From: Venturia oleaginea
Lineage: Eukaryota > Ascomycota > Dothideomycetes > Venturiales > Venturiaceae
DNA length: 64,000 bases
NCBI GenBank assembly: GCA_013176395.1
Contig: JABMLP010000001.1
Span: forward strand, 744,001 to 808,000
Direction of reading: 5' to 3'
Translations under genes and position numbers: made by a program
In this document: one piece after another, positions 1-11,959 of the stretch
How the letters are laid out: each line of letters opens with the position of its first letter
How positions within the stretch are numbered: the first letter of the stretch is position 1
Notes under the pieces: generated by a model
Told to the model about the DNA's origin: nothing
What the model saw: only the letters and a program-made list of their open reading frames with translations
Databases searched by the model: none

Positions 1-2764
1 TTGTTTGCTAATCGTCTTTGCACAAATCCACGAGCAACGGATTGGAATCGAGCCATGATCTCACCAATGAGTTTGTCACGCCGTTCTTCCAGCTCTGCCA
101 ACACTCCGGCACGGAAAAAGACCTTGGTAATACCAACGCGATAGTATGACCGATCCATGTTCAACTTCTCCAACATGAGCTTAGCAGCGACTTGACCTTC
201 GAGATAGGTCTTGGGCATGTCGGCACAAAGGACTTCATATCGCTGGCGAAATTCTGCAAATGGAAGACGATTGGGAAATCCAGTCCTAGCGATTCGAATA
301 CCTTCCAAAACACCATTGCATCTCAACTGATCTAGGACGAGAGCGGCGTTGAATTGCTTGGGCTTCTTTTTGTGATTTGGAAGGATACACCGCACGAAAT
401 GAGGATGCGTGGAATGAAGCTGGCCCATGAGCGTTGAGAGCTGCTCTTTGTGGCGCTGCGCGACAGTCCGGAATAGACCCTTCTTCACTCTGCTCCGGGT
501 ACCGCTGTCCTCATCCTGCTCTGCGCAGTCGGTGAACAAGTGTGCTACATGTTTATCCGTAGATGATGCAAGTAGTCGAGTGATGTTATCTGGAAGAGGA
601 TCTTTGTTCTTTTCCAGCCAGTCTTCAGTCGAGTATTCGACTTCAGCGGCGTAATGAGTCAAAATAAATCCTTTAGCCATCAAGGATCGCTTGTATTTTG
701 GCGTTTTGCGGTCCCACAAGGAATTCAATTTATCGGTGAAGCTCGAATCGGTCGCTTTCGGCATCACGCAGTCCTCGTCCAGGCAAGAGAAGATACCGAT
801 TGGGTTGGAAAGCTCAATAAGATCAATGGTGGGTTGCAAGTCCTTGCCAAAGTCGATGAATTTCCATTCGATCTGTTCCCTAGCATACTCTTCTTGCTCC
901 AACACGAACATATGGTGGTTGAAAAATTGCTGAAGCTTTTCGTTCGTGTAATTGATACAGAGCTGTTCGAAACTGTTTGTGTCAAATATTTCGAATCCGG
1001 CAATATCAAGCACACCAATGAAGTGTGAATCGTCCAAACCCATGCCCGATCGATCGAGCTGTCGATTAATGCGGCTGACTAAGTCGCCAAAACCACGCTC
1101 ATAGATACCTTTGGCGAGGGCGTTGATGGCAAGTCTTACTTGATCTGGAGTTTGAGCCTTCTCCACCCATTCTCGACCTGCTTTGACTCGTGGATGTAAC
1201 AGGCTCTTGATGAATTGGTCGACAGGGATTCCGAGTAATCGACAAGCCCGCGCTGCCATTCTTTCTGCGGCAGGATTCATGGTAGCTTGATCAGCTCGCA
1301 GGCTTTCCTTGACAATAGTGATGTTGCCGAGATGAAGGACCGCAGCAATCGTGCGTAGTACGGAGGCCTGCTCCTTGTCTGAGAATCCCATGATGTGGAA
1401 GGCCTCAATCAGAGAGTTCCATTCTTCGTGGTCAGATACGCCGCTGATCGTGTCATTTCCTTGTCGAGTATACTCGAAATCCTCGATATCCATATCCGAC
1501 AGAAGAAATTCCTCCTTCATACGGCGATCCGCTCCACGCAGAAGCTGATAGAAAACGTGATAATTTCGTTCCGTCGAGTTCAGTTTGACAACTCTCGACT
1601 TCTCAAGTAAGTACCAGTCGATAAAAGCACCAGCAATAGAACCAGTCCGGGTGAACTCGATGCGGATGAACTTGCCAAAACGGGAAGAATTGTTATTCCG
1701 GACAGTTTGAGCATTACCAAAAGCTTCCAAGATAGGATTGGCCCTTAAAATTTGTTCGGACAGGTTTGAAATATGCTTCCCTCCAGATTTTGCTGCTCTC
1801 GGGGTATCACTGGTGGCGACGGCAGCCAAATACTGGATGACTTTCTTCGTGTTCTCTGTCTTCCCGGCACCAGATTCTCCAGTTACAAGGATACTCTGAT
1901 TCTGGCCCTCCTCGACCAGATTGCGAAAGGCTTCATCGGCCATTGCGAAAACATGCGGCTTTGTGTCGTCTCGACTCCGTCCTCTATACATGTTGACATA
2001 GTCGCGCGTGTAGATAGGCAAGGGACAGTACGGATTTATCGTAACCAAGAAAAGACCAGAGTATGTCTGAAATCTGCATCAGTCGTGCCAGGTACAAGTC
2101 TAGAAATCCACCTACATGTATCAGATCGGCCTGGTATCTCATATGCAGATTATGAACAACGGAGGCCTCATTCAAATGCGTCAATTCAGCCATATCATCT
2201 GCTTTGTCAAATTTCGCGGGATTGACCTTGTCGGCCTCGTCTTGATGGACATCGCGTTGCTATACACCATTAGCTTGATTCTGCCAGTTCTATCTATGTA
2301 TCACTTACACTGCCGTCGTCGCATTGCACGAGTAACCTCCCACCATCAAGCTCATCTACAACCCAGCCTCGAACAAATGCAGTCGTTTGGTCCTTGAGCC
2401 AGACGTATCTTTTGCCAGAGAAGTCATTCTCACCCTCAATCCGGCTGATTGCAGGCGTCCCATTTTTTATTTCTTCTGAGGATATGAAGGTCTGCGCAAA
2501 CGTCCCTGTCGCAGGCGCAGTGCTCCGATGGGAGTTGGAACGAAGTCGAGTAGAATTATTGCGTGTTAGAGCTGATCCGTAAGTTAACGCTGTGAGAGAT
2601 TGATTCCGCTGGTGGCTCAAAGCATGCGCAGAAGAGAGCGAGGATGGGGCCAATGTCGACATGGGACGCCCATTGTGAGGCGATACGACGGGAGAAGGCG
2701 AAGCTGAGTTGCGATTGAAGGGATTCGTCCGCCATTTGGGCCCGTTCTGTGCAGGCTGGGCCAT
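1..2764 (-). CDS. myo2: Myosin type II heavy chain, motor half (3' end beyond the window)
   Basis: Conventional myosin that drives actomyosin contraction at septation. Exons are 2764-2309, 2259-2116 and 2066 to the left edge, with GT-AG introns and frames that join without a break. Exon 1 encodes a roughly 85-residue Ser/Pro-rich leader followed by the SH3-like myosin N-terminal domain. Exon 3 carries the motor: the P-loop GESGAGKT near residue 263, switch 1 NNSSRFGKF near 322, and switch 2 DIAGFE near 552. The frame is still open at base 1, inside an IQ-like stretch ([10 protein letters not shown]). The coiled-coil tail therefore lies outside the window. The gene diverges from the Red1-like gene across about 550 bases. 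The short leader, IQ region and class II motor features argue against myosin I or V, though the tail would settle it. Confidence 0.93.
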
Positions 2765-3320
2765 GGTGTTTGTGGTATGAGGGTATAATCAGAGGCAGAT
2801 TAGTGCAAGTTCATTTCCTGGTTGAAGGATTCCGGTCCTCCATGCAGCAAACGAGAAAGGGAAAGTTCACGGAGGTTGGGCTCTGTGGTGTTGATACGGC
2901 AAATCCATGTAAACAAACCTATGGATTGATTGTCTGAGCAGGCGCGAGCCGCAGAACGCGCAAAGCTCCCGTTGCCAAGAAAAAGAATCACCACTGTGAA
3001 CAACTGAACTCTACGAAGAACACCACTCACACTCCAACGCGCACCAGACCGACACGGCCGCATCAGCCATCACCCAGCCTCTGATCCAGTTGCTCATCGC
3101 TAGGTGCTGGACTTGAAGCTATAAAGACCCTGCCGGCAATGCGCCCGCGACAACTCCAATCACCGCTGCGATAGGTGAACCATAATAAGAACCACGGATT
3201 CGAGATTTTTATCCAAATCACTTCCACGTTACTCAGTCATTGTTCTGCGTAGGCTCGCTGCGATCCTCACTCGATCCCAGACAGCAAGTGAAGCTGCGCG
3301 CTTCTTGTTCATTTGTCATC
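2765..3320. promoter_or_regulatory. Shared divergent promoter region (myosin II / Red1-like)
   Basis: About 555 bases between two divergent start codons. No gene is visible. A pyrimidine-rich stretch precedes the plus-strand start. Both genes are probably served by this interval, which is inferred from the arrangement alone. Confidence 0.45.
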
Positions 3321-6300
3321 ATGGCGAATTATAGCTTTCAACCTCCTTTCTATCCTCCTCAACAGCAACAGCAGCCCCAGCAACCTCCAGGTACGATGAA
3401 TCAAGAGCCGTATCAAAACCAGTCATACGCCTCGAGTCCTCAGAACCCGCCACAATATCAACAGCCATTTCCAGGTATCCCAGGTGTGGAGATGCCAACT
3501 CCTGTCTTGGACCAAACCCAGATGGCCTACTTTTGGCAACAGCTGGCATCCGGCAATCCTGCGCTCCCTTCGAATGTCCCGCTGCCTCAGACGAGTCCGG
3601 CCCAGCTAATGCCATTTTCGTTCCCTCCATATGCGCCGCCTCTTCTGCCGGTTCCACAGCAGACCCAGCCAACGCCAATACAAAGCTCGCCCGTGATCGA
3701 TGTCAATCTCCAGCACAGCAGAGTCTGTGAGCTGGGAAGATCGGACAGAGAAGAGGGAGAGCTCAGCGAGGAAGGCGAGGTCTCCACCCCAGACTCGCGG
3801 GGTTCAGGCTCTTGGAAAAATGGCAGACGCGCGAACAATACCAATAATCGCAAAAGTGACCCCAGAGGCAAGGCCAGTCAAGGTAAGTAAGATGGTCATA
3901 CTAGCACACTTGATGCATCAATTCAATGCCGCCAAGGATCAGCTTGATGACTACATTTTTTTGGAACAGAGATGGATGGCAATATACTGGGTGTTTCCGA
4001 ACTTTCGGGGTCACGTCGACATCTGGTTGCGGATAAAAGCAGCTACTGCTGTATTTTCAGTCTTCGACGGAACTGAATTGATGAACCGACTGTGTTCGTG
4101 GAGATATTGACTTGGCTAATTCACCACTTTAGGAGATCCTCGCACGGCGCCTCAATCACAACAACGCGCAAACATGTGGAAAGGTACATAACCATGCCGC
4201 TCGTGATTTACGTCATGTGGACTAACACTTAGCAGACGATGTGCCCTCCCAACCTTCCCAATCTCAACCCAAACAGGGCAAAAAGAACCTTCCTCCACCA
4301 CGCTCCCAACCAGCATTGACCGCCAAGGCTCCTGTGTCGAAACCACAAGCAAAGAAACCTGATCTTCGACCGGAAGCGATGGAGGCCCTCAATGGACTCC
4401 ACGCTCGTGGCATTAGCTACTCTGCACTGGCCAAGGAAAGCATATTCGATGGGTTTGACAAAGACCTTTTGAGGCAATTGTTCAAAGAGGCCGGCATACC
4501 TCTGGAAGAACCTCCGCCCAAGCAGGTTCAACCGTCTCAGCAGCCTCAAGTACCTCAAAAGGCTCCCTTAGCCCAGGCAAATCCTCCTCTCGCACCAAGC
4601 GGCATAGATCCTGCTTTGGTCAACTTATTGTCTCAAGGTGGAATGAACCTGGATCCTCAAACTCTGGCGAAATTGGCAATGGTAATGGGACAGAACTCAG
4701 CTATACCGCCGTCAACCCCACAAGCACTGCAGCAAAATGCTTCCTCGAACCAATCTATAATCCCGGGTCTTGCCCCGAGTTCGCAGTCGGTACAACCTTT
4801 GGCCACGCCGAGGAAAGAGGCCATCAAACCAGCACCAATGGATAAGCCTCAGACACAAGTACAGCAGACTAAGGCAGTCCCTGAGCAGAAAGGCACAAGC
4901 ACAATAGGACAACCTAGTGCTCGGGAAGCCTACTTAGCTAAGCTTGCGGCTGCCAAGAACAAGAAAAAGGGAGCCGTACCACCTGGTTCGCTGAGCGGCG
5001 AATTCGCGAAGCAAATTGTCCAGCAGCCTTCTCAAGCTCCCCAAGATGTGGCACCACCGGTTGCAGAAAAGGTGACCACGCCCATCAAGCAACCTGTCAA
5101 AAAGGCGCAACAACCGGCATCTCTGCCCAATGCCCCTGGAAGCACCCCATCTCGTTCTATGGTGAAAATGGATGTTCTTCAGAGGAAGCTAGATGCAGAA
5201 CGGAAGGCAAAACAGGCGCAGGAGTCCGCCAAGGCGAATGCTCAAATTGCTCAGCTGCCGCCGTCGAGATCGGACTCCATCTCATCTATTGAGTACAATC
5301 AAAGTAATCCGGAATCTGCGCAGTCCGCCGCAGTAATGGGTGAAATTCGAGAGGACTGGACGCAATCTGAATCTATCACCCCCAACACCGGTGCTCAAGC
5401 TGTCGTTACTCCTAACGCCATGACTTCTATCCCTGGTCTTTTTCCAGCTCCTCGGCAATTCCAGCCTGCAAACAGTTGGCAACTCCATGTTCAAACTCCA
5501 ATGTACAGCTTGCCGGCTCGTCCTGAGCCCTCAAATCCACACCAAATTCCAAAGACTCATGTCCTCCCTCCGCGACCACCCCCTGTGGCTTCAGCCCCGT
5601 CAACTAAACCCCCAGTCCAAGCACCTCGTTCCCAACCCTGGCAGTCAGAGATTTCGAAAAAGAGACCTGCATCTGCCATCGCTGGCCCGCCATCATTTGC
5701 TCCAGCTAAGCGTCAACATGAGTATTCCTGGAATAATAGGTACAACCGTTCGGTAATCGAAACTGATGAATCTGTCGTCATCGATATCAGTAGTGACGAC
5801 GAAGACGATGGAGATATGGAAATTGATGATGAATTCCAGAATAAGACAGCTGCGTCCGCAACAAAGAGTTTACCAGCACAGAAACTACTGGTCAATCGTG
5901 CGCTTCCACTAGGACTCAGTGGTCCCAACTCAACCCTCGCAAGTCCAGCAGCAGTGTCCACTCCGGATTCAATAGGAACGGCACAGACTGGAAATCAGCA
6001 GCGCTTAGATGAGTTAGCCGAGATGAAGAAACGATTACAAGAACAATTGAAGAAGAAACAGGAACTAAAAAAGTCGAAAATTGCATCATCTGGTCAGCAG
6101 TCTCTGGTCCCGACCTCTACCAATGCTCAGCCAGGCTCAGCGGCTGCTCCTAAGACAACTACAGCTCCGACTGGGCCTAGGGCAGCCTTCGTCGATTCTT
6201 CCAACAACACGCCAAAGAACAAGCCTTTGTCTGCTACCACAAAGCTGATATCGACGTCTGTGCTCTCATCACCACAGCCGCCTGGACGCCGATCTGGTCT

Positions 6301-8675
6301 AGAGGCTGAGATTTCGAACGACGAGCTTCTCTTGCAGCAAATGCAGAAGAAGATGGAGGAAATGCAGGCGAAAATCAATCGCAACAAGACTGAGCTTGCC
6401 CAAGAGCTTGAGGAAATTGGCATCGATACACAAGGAATGTCAATGGAGACGATGGAAGCCGTAAAAGAGGATATTGCGCAAGCTACGCAAGACGATGTTG
6501 CGATGGGGCCACCAAAGCCAGAAGCTGACACGACCCTTATTTCTGAGCCTACATTGCCTGTCAGTCTGGACACCCAGATGGCAGAGTCCGAGAGTGAGGA
6601 CGAGGAAGGTGAGATCAACGAAACTCAGCAAGTATCTGAAGGTGCACTTCCTCAGCCGTCTCGAGTTGGGGTCACAGGACTAAGCGAAAGCACCAATGTT
6701 ATTCCTGAGGCACAAGATTCGGCCATTTCAGCCGTCGTCGCTCCGGTAATTATTACCAGAGATGAGAGACACGTATTGGAAGCAGCTGTCGAAGTCGATG
6801 AGAAGATGAGCGAAAGCTCTGACAGCTCTTCTGAAGATGATGATGACGACGAGGACGACAACGAGGAATACGAACCAGAAGCTCTTGTTGCACCTGCAAC
6901 TGAGCCACCGACCTTGGATGACGGTTCTAACGATGACAGAATGAGCACCTCTTCAGAAAGCTCCAATTCGTCCGAGTCAGACAATGATGTTGCGGACGGC
7001 ATGCAACTTCCAATTCATGAACAAGCAATTGAGGAAGAAAGCTCAGAAGATTCGGACAGTTCACAAGAGGATGACATTTACGAGACTACCCTCGAAGCCC
7101 CTGCTCAACCCGCCCTTGACGTCGGAGTGGCTGAGACCGACAGCGTTGCGACTGAGATGACACCAGCCGTTGGTCAAATCCCGAAAGAAGCCATTGTTGG
7201 CGTGGTGGCAGATGCGTCCGACAGTCCAGATGACGGCGAGATCAGCGAGAATGATGGTAGTTCGGCCCTGCAACTCCAACCGGAGGCCGCCATGAACGAG
7301 GCGGAGGATGACTACGAGCCTGAGGTTGCTACCGTTTCCAACGCCGACCCAGCTCCTATGTCTCCACCAACCGCTGGTATCAGCAGTGAGACCTCTGGCC
7401 CAGAGCCAATTGCGGCCCCGTTGGACTTTGCTGTTGATGAAAACAACGTACCTGAAGCCGCGTCGAATGCGCCCTCCACAGCAGCTGTCAGTGGACATGG
7501 ATTTGTCCTTCCAGGTCTTGGTAGCACCGTTGCATACATGCCCCGATCAGCAGCTGCTTCCACTGATTCAGTGTCTGCTGTGATGAAGGACCAAGTCGTG
7601 GGACATGACGAAGAGGATGACTACATGCCACCTGTCGTAACCGACGCTCCCCAAGGCGACGCAGTCCTCTCTGAAGACGACGACGCCGATCTTTACGAAC
7701 CTTCGCCAGCCGACCCGCCCGTCAAAACCTCAACGGAGATGCCGGCGACCACAGGTGCTACTGAGGCTGGTCTGTCTTCGGACGAAGACGAGCCGATGAC
7801 TGTAGATGACGGTACTCTTCCTTCCAATGAACCTGGTGTATCTATCTAAAAGTGCGCAGGAAACGTTCAGAAGTCGCCTCTGAAGAGCGATCACGCGATG
7901 GATGTCGACGAGGAACCCAAGCTTGTGTCAGGATTTGAGGCCGCATCCATCGTCGGATCAGCCGCAGCCACTCCAGCAGAAACCACTCCACGGTTAACTC
8001 CTATTCTCGAAGTCGGCAACGCCTCGCCAGACGCCAGCAATGTGCCTTCCGTGATAGCTGATGATCTAGCACCTGAACTGCGACCTGCAGCAGATGCAAT
8101 TAACTCAACAGTAAGGCATAGTACACCTTATGGATTGCAAGCTGACTCGTTACAGGCTTCTGTAACACCTTCCACCCCTTCTGCGAATTTTGTCCCCTAT
8201 TCCTCCCCACTGAGAATGTTCAAGGCATATCGCTATCATAGCAATTTCCGCAATGATGTAGCTGGCGGTTTCAAATCATTAACCTACAGCAACACCATCG
8301 ATCCGGGAGTCCCCCTTTGTCCTATAGAAATGGCTGGGGCTAGTTGCGACGATCCTAATTGTGCAGGGCAACACATGCGCGACATGGGACTGGCCGGTAA
8401 GTCTATGGCTTCTTCTCTCCACACACAGTGGGCTGACATGTTGAACGCATACTGATATCTTGATCGCAAAAACAGACAATATGATTCTTGTGCAGCTCGG
8501 CTCCCTAAACCCCGGCAGGACTGATGAGGACAAGAAGAGATGGGCAGATGGCCTACGAACTCTTATCGGCAACCTGCGCACCCAAGGCGTCAAAGAGACG
8601 GACGTGGTAGCTTCGCAAATCGCAAGTTACCGCAGAAATTTCTTCAAAGACCCATCCCGGATTTTCGACATATGA
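3321..8675 (+). CDS. Red1/ZFC3H1-type zinc-finger protein (nuclear RNA elimination factor candidate)
   Basis: Exons are 3321-3882, 4133-4183, 4236-7811, 7860-8396 and 8476-8675, giving 1641 codons plus stop in a closed frame. The N-terminus is Pro/Gln-rich, followed by an EEGELSEEGE acidic stretch. The middle is disordered, has Lys/Gln-rich coiled-coil-like segments, and holds long Asp/Glu/Ser tracts. The C-terminus has the finger CPIEMAGASCDDPNCAGQH, i.e. C-x8-C-x4-C-x3-H, followed by a conserved helical tail split by the last intron. This finger is the hallmark of fission yeast Red1 and human ZFC3H1, scaffolds of the MTREC/PAXT complexes that send RNAs to the nuclear exosome. Orthology is inferred from the finger and architecture. 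The intron at 7812-7859 removes an in-frame TAA. Confidence 0.8.
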
Positions 8676-9540
8676 GGAACCTCCCCTTTGAACTACATCC
8701 TCTCCCAACTAGCTACTCACGGTAAGAGCTTCTTGGGGACGTCGCGCTTTTGGCTAGTGCCTGCTCGCGTATTCTTTTCGACCACCTGATCTCACTTCAC
8801 CTTTCTTTCCCCACTTTCACATATTCTCGACACGCATCATTACCATGATGTTCTTATGCAGATGCGAGGAGTACTCCAGCATCGCTTGTAAGCTTTTTCA
8901 AATGGCCAGAATGATTGGCACGATATCTTTCGGGTCGATCTCGGTATCCAAACATGGGGGCTCAGAAACAATTGTATTTCACTTTGTTTTCTCTGTTCGA
9001 AGATGTATCTCGGGAATGCTTGATTCTATGGGATATACCTCAACTGCATTCTTCAGCAAGCGATGGCGTTTTCCATGGATAGCACTTCAGGGGGAGCAAG
9101 GCGGAAATGGTATTCTGAAGAAGCACTTTCTCCGGTTGACGGAGATGAGCTGCCCTCACCCACGGTGTTTGGGTCTGGAATGATATTTGGTCCACTGTTA
9201 GAATAATTAATTGAGTTGACCCTACAAATGATGTCTCCGTATTCGCTGTTTTTTGAAGTCGGGCCTTGATCTGATTGATAATGCATGAGGAGGTCTGATG
9301 GTTCAACGTTCCGCTCGTTGCCCCACGGTGAACAGTCGCCACTGTTTTGGTGGGGGGATGGCCAAGTCCAATTCGTTAGAAGGGCTTCTGCAGGGTAGGT
9401 GCTGAGCCAGCCTTCGTCATCCTTTGAGTATTTCCGCCAGTAACCCAACATAAGAAAACCTCTTCCCCTTCATCTGACTCCAATCACCTACAACATCCTC
9501 AATCACAATCAAACTTCAGTCTAATCAGACAACCAACATC
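8676..9540. other. Intergenic, upstream of transaldolase
   Basis: No recognisable gene. A 132-codon minus-strand open frame (9451-9053) ends only 90 bases from the transaldolase start and matches nothing I know, so I treat the stretch as 3' flank plus promoter. C-rich and CAATC-like runs lie in 9460-9535 just before the start codon. Confidence 0.5.
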
Positions 9541-10712
9541 ATGACCAGCTCCCTCGATCAATTGAAGGCCACCGGCACAGTCAGTCTACCCCTCCATCCC
9601 GTCCTCAACGATTAGAACGACTGTGAACCCAAATCTGACACTCTTTAGACCGTCGTCTGTGACTCCGGTGACTTCGCCACCATCGCAAAATACAAGCCTC
9701 AAGATGCCACCACCAACCCCTCCCTCATTCTCGCAGCCGCCAAGAAGCCGGACTACGCAAAGCTTATCGACGCAGCTGTTGTTGAGGGAAAGAAGATCGA
9801 TGGATCTCTTGACGACAAGGTCGAGGCCACACTTGATGCTCTTCTCGTGCAATTCGGAAAGGAGATCTTGAAGATTATCCCTGGCAAGGTCTCAACAGAA
9901 GTTGATGCTAAGCTCAGTTTCGACACCAAAGCATCGGTGGAGAAGGCACTACACATTATCGAGGTATGCAATGGCTTCTGAAGCATCCACGAACTTAAGA
10001 ATGCTTGCGGATTTGAAAGCTAACCAGTGGGCATAATAGCTCTACAAAGCTGCTGGCATCGGCAAGGAGCGCGTTCTCATCAAGCTCGCATCAACCTGGG
10101 AGGGAATCAAGGCTGCACACATCCTTCAATCAGAGCACGGGGTTAACTGCAACTTGACCCTCATGTTCTCGCTCGCACAAGCCGTTGCCGCTGCCGAGGC
10201 CGGTGCTTTCCTCATCTCGCCATTCGTCGGTCGTATCCTCGATTGGTTCAAGGCGTCTACAAAGAAGGAATACTCTGCAGAGGAGGACCCAGGTGTCAAG
10301 TCCGTGCAACAAATCTTCAACTACTACAAGAAATTCGGACACAAGACCATCGTCATGGGTGCTTCATTCCGATCAATTGGTGAAGTCACCGAGCTGGCTG
10401 GTTGCGATTACCTGACCATTGCAGTACGTATTTTGATACTCTGTACTCTCTATCAGAAATTAACCTTCGATTTAGCCAAATTTACTCGAACAGCTCTACA
10501 ACTCCACCGACCCTGTCCCAAAGAAGCTTGATGCCGCTGACGCCACCAACCTGAACATCGAGAAAAAGTCCTACATCACAAACGAGCCGCTCTTCCGATT
10601 TGACTTCAACGAGGACCAGATGGCAGTAGAGAAGCTAAGAGAAGGTATCTCGAAGTTTGCTGCTGATGCTATTACCCTCAAGGAAATTCTGAAGGCTAAG
10701 ATTGACGCATAA
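9541..10712 (+). CDS. TAL1: Transaldolase
   Basis: Cytosolic enzyme of the non-oxidative pentose phosphate pathway; it moves a dihydroxyacetone unit from sedoheptulose-7-phosphate to glyceraldehyde-3-phosphate. Four exons, 9541-9579, 9649-9963, 10040-10423 and 10476-10712, give 324 residues, the normal length. The Schiff-base lysine is K133 in [19 protein letters not shown] near the N-terminus and the GASFRS and GCDYLTI segments are also family motifs. The first exon encodes only 13 residues. Introns have GTCAGT, GTATGC and GTACGT donors. The gene looks intact. Confidence 0.97.
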
Positions 10713-10887
10713 TTTTTTTTATGGTCTGATTTGAATGGGAAGGGGATACTTACGGCATGAATGAAAGGATATGAAAAAACCCGAGTTACAACTACTTAGA
10801 GTCCTTTCCCCTTTGAAATCCTCTGAAGCTGCGGATTGTCACGTGGATAGTATTGAAATTATAAACCTTGAATTCCCTCCTGATTCT

Positions 10888-11148
10888 CTACGCCTCGTAG
10901 TTACGCAGAACTCTGCCTGCTTCTTGTAGTGCTGTGGCCTTCATGCTAGCTGTGGCAAGGCCCTGACTCGACGATTCCCCAATATCGGAACAAGCTCGGA
11001 GATAGACGTCGTTGGTCGCGAACGTCGTGTCAACAGTTTTTGGCACGGCAGTTTTTCCTGCCTCGAATTTCAACCAATGTCTCTGATTCCAGGTCCCGTG
11101 TTCACCGTTCTCTCAACGGACGTTGAGATATTTGATATTTATCTCCAT
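10888..11148 (-). pseudogene. Possible small coding relic with one in-frame stop
   Basis: Minus strand, reading from the ATG at 11148: eleven codons, a TGA at 11115-11113, then an open stretch to the TAG at 10888. The downstream part (AGKTAVPKTVDTTFATNDVY and so on) has the composition of a real protein. A single CGA-to-TGA change would explain the break. I recognise no family, and the frame could be chance. Confidence 0.3.
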
Positions 11149-11450
11149 AGCTGCTGTGTAGATGTGAGTCGCATTATGGTCAGCTTATCAGTTCAGTCGC
11201 GCTTCTTCTCTTTGCAACGAAGGAAATGGTATGGCCTTTATCTCAATTGTCCCTTTTTTCCTCAAGTCGGTGTCGGTGAACTTGCCGTGTTCGACCTCTT
11301 ATTCTGAGTTGATTGCGTCGATTTCACGCGAATGCTTCAGTCGTTGCACGCTCCTGGAAATTCATGGAGGGTTCGGAGGCAGATGGTTTGGTAAGGAATA
11401 GTATAGGAGGACAAGCCTGATTGCAGGCCGATCATCAAGGTGACATAGGT

Positions 11451-11486
11451 AGTGGTAGAAGTGGTAGAAGTGGTAGAAGTGGTAGG
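11451..11486 (+). repeat. 9-base tandem repeat, four copies
   Basis: AGTGGTAGA is repeated three times and is followed by AGTGGTAGG. It is a short minisatellite in non-coding DNA with no visible function. Confidence 0.85.
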
Positions 11487-11959
11487 AACATGTTCATGTC
11501 AAGTATTGAAGTCTGCGTAATAATGCCGTGATATGAGGGGAATGCTGGCCCTCTAATTGGCTAATTCAACTATGGTATGTTAAGAATGTGTGACTACGGT
11601 ACGTGAAGTCCTTTACTACGGTACGATTAGTGACAGCCTTGGAAAAAGGGGCGGAAACGGTTTCTGTCATGGATCTTGTTGATCCTCCGCGAGACAGAGG
11701 TTAGTCGGATTTTCCCATCAACAAATTGCGATCTCCCCGTCTTTCTTCTTAGTCCTTCTAGTAGTACCACTGACCGCATGTTCTGCTTTCATTTGTCAAG
11801 GCCGTTGTCGTTTCTGTTCGTCTCGGACGGAGGAGCCGGTGGTGAAACGCCGAGATGAGACCATTGGCTTCGCGTTGATCATTCCTCCACGGAATACATT
11901 ATCTTGACGGGCTTTGTCTCGTTTTCTACATCTGATGCTGTTCGACGACATTTTGCACA

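Larger units (their letters stand above)
10713..11959. other. Intergenic between transaldolase and the MFS gene
   Basis: Apart from the possible relic at 10888-11148, this holds a short 9-base tandem repeat (11451-11486), two copies of CTACGGTACG near 11592 and 11614, and no further gene that I can support. Confidence 0.5.

Noticed and set aside
427..2397. Many plus-strand open frames over the first 2.4 kb
   Set aside because: They are antisense shadows of the myosin motor, whose minus-strand reading shows P-loop, switch 1 and switch 2 motifs in one open frame.
9053..9451. 132-codon minus-strand open frame upstream of transaldolase
   Set aside because: No recognisable content and it overlaps the promoter region of a strongly conserved gene.
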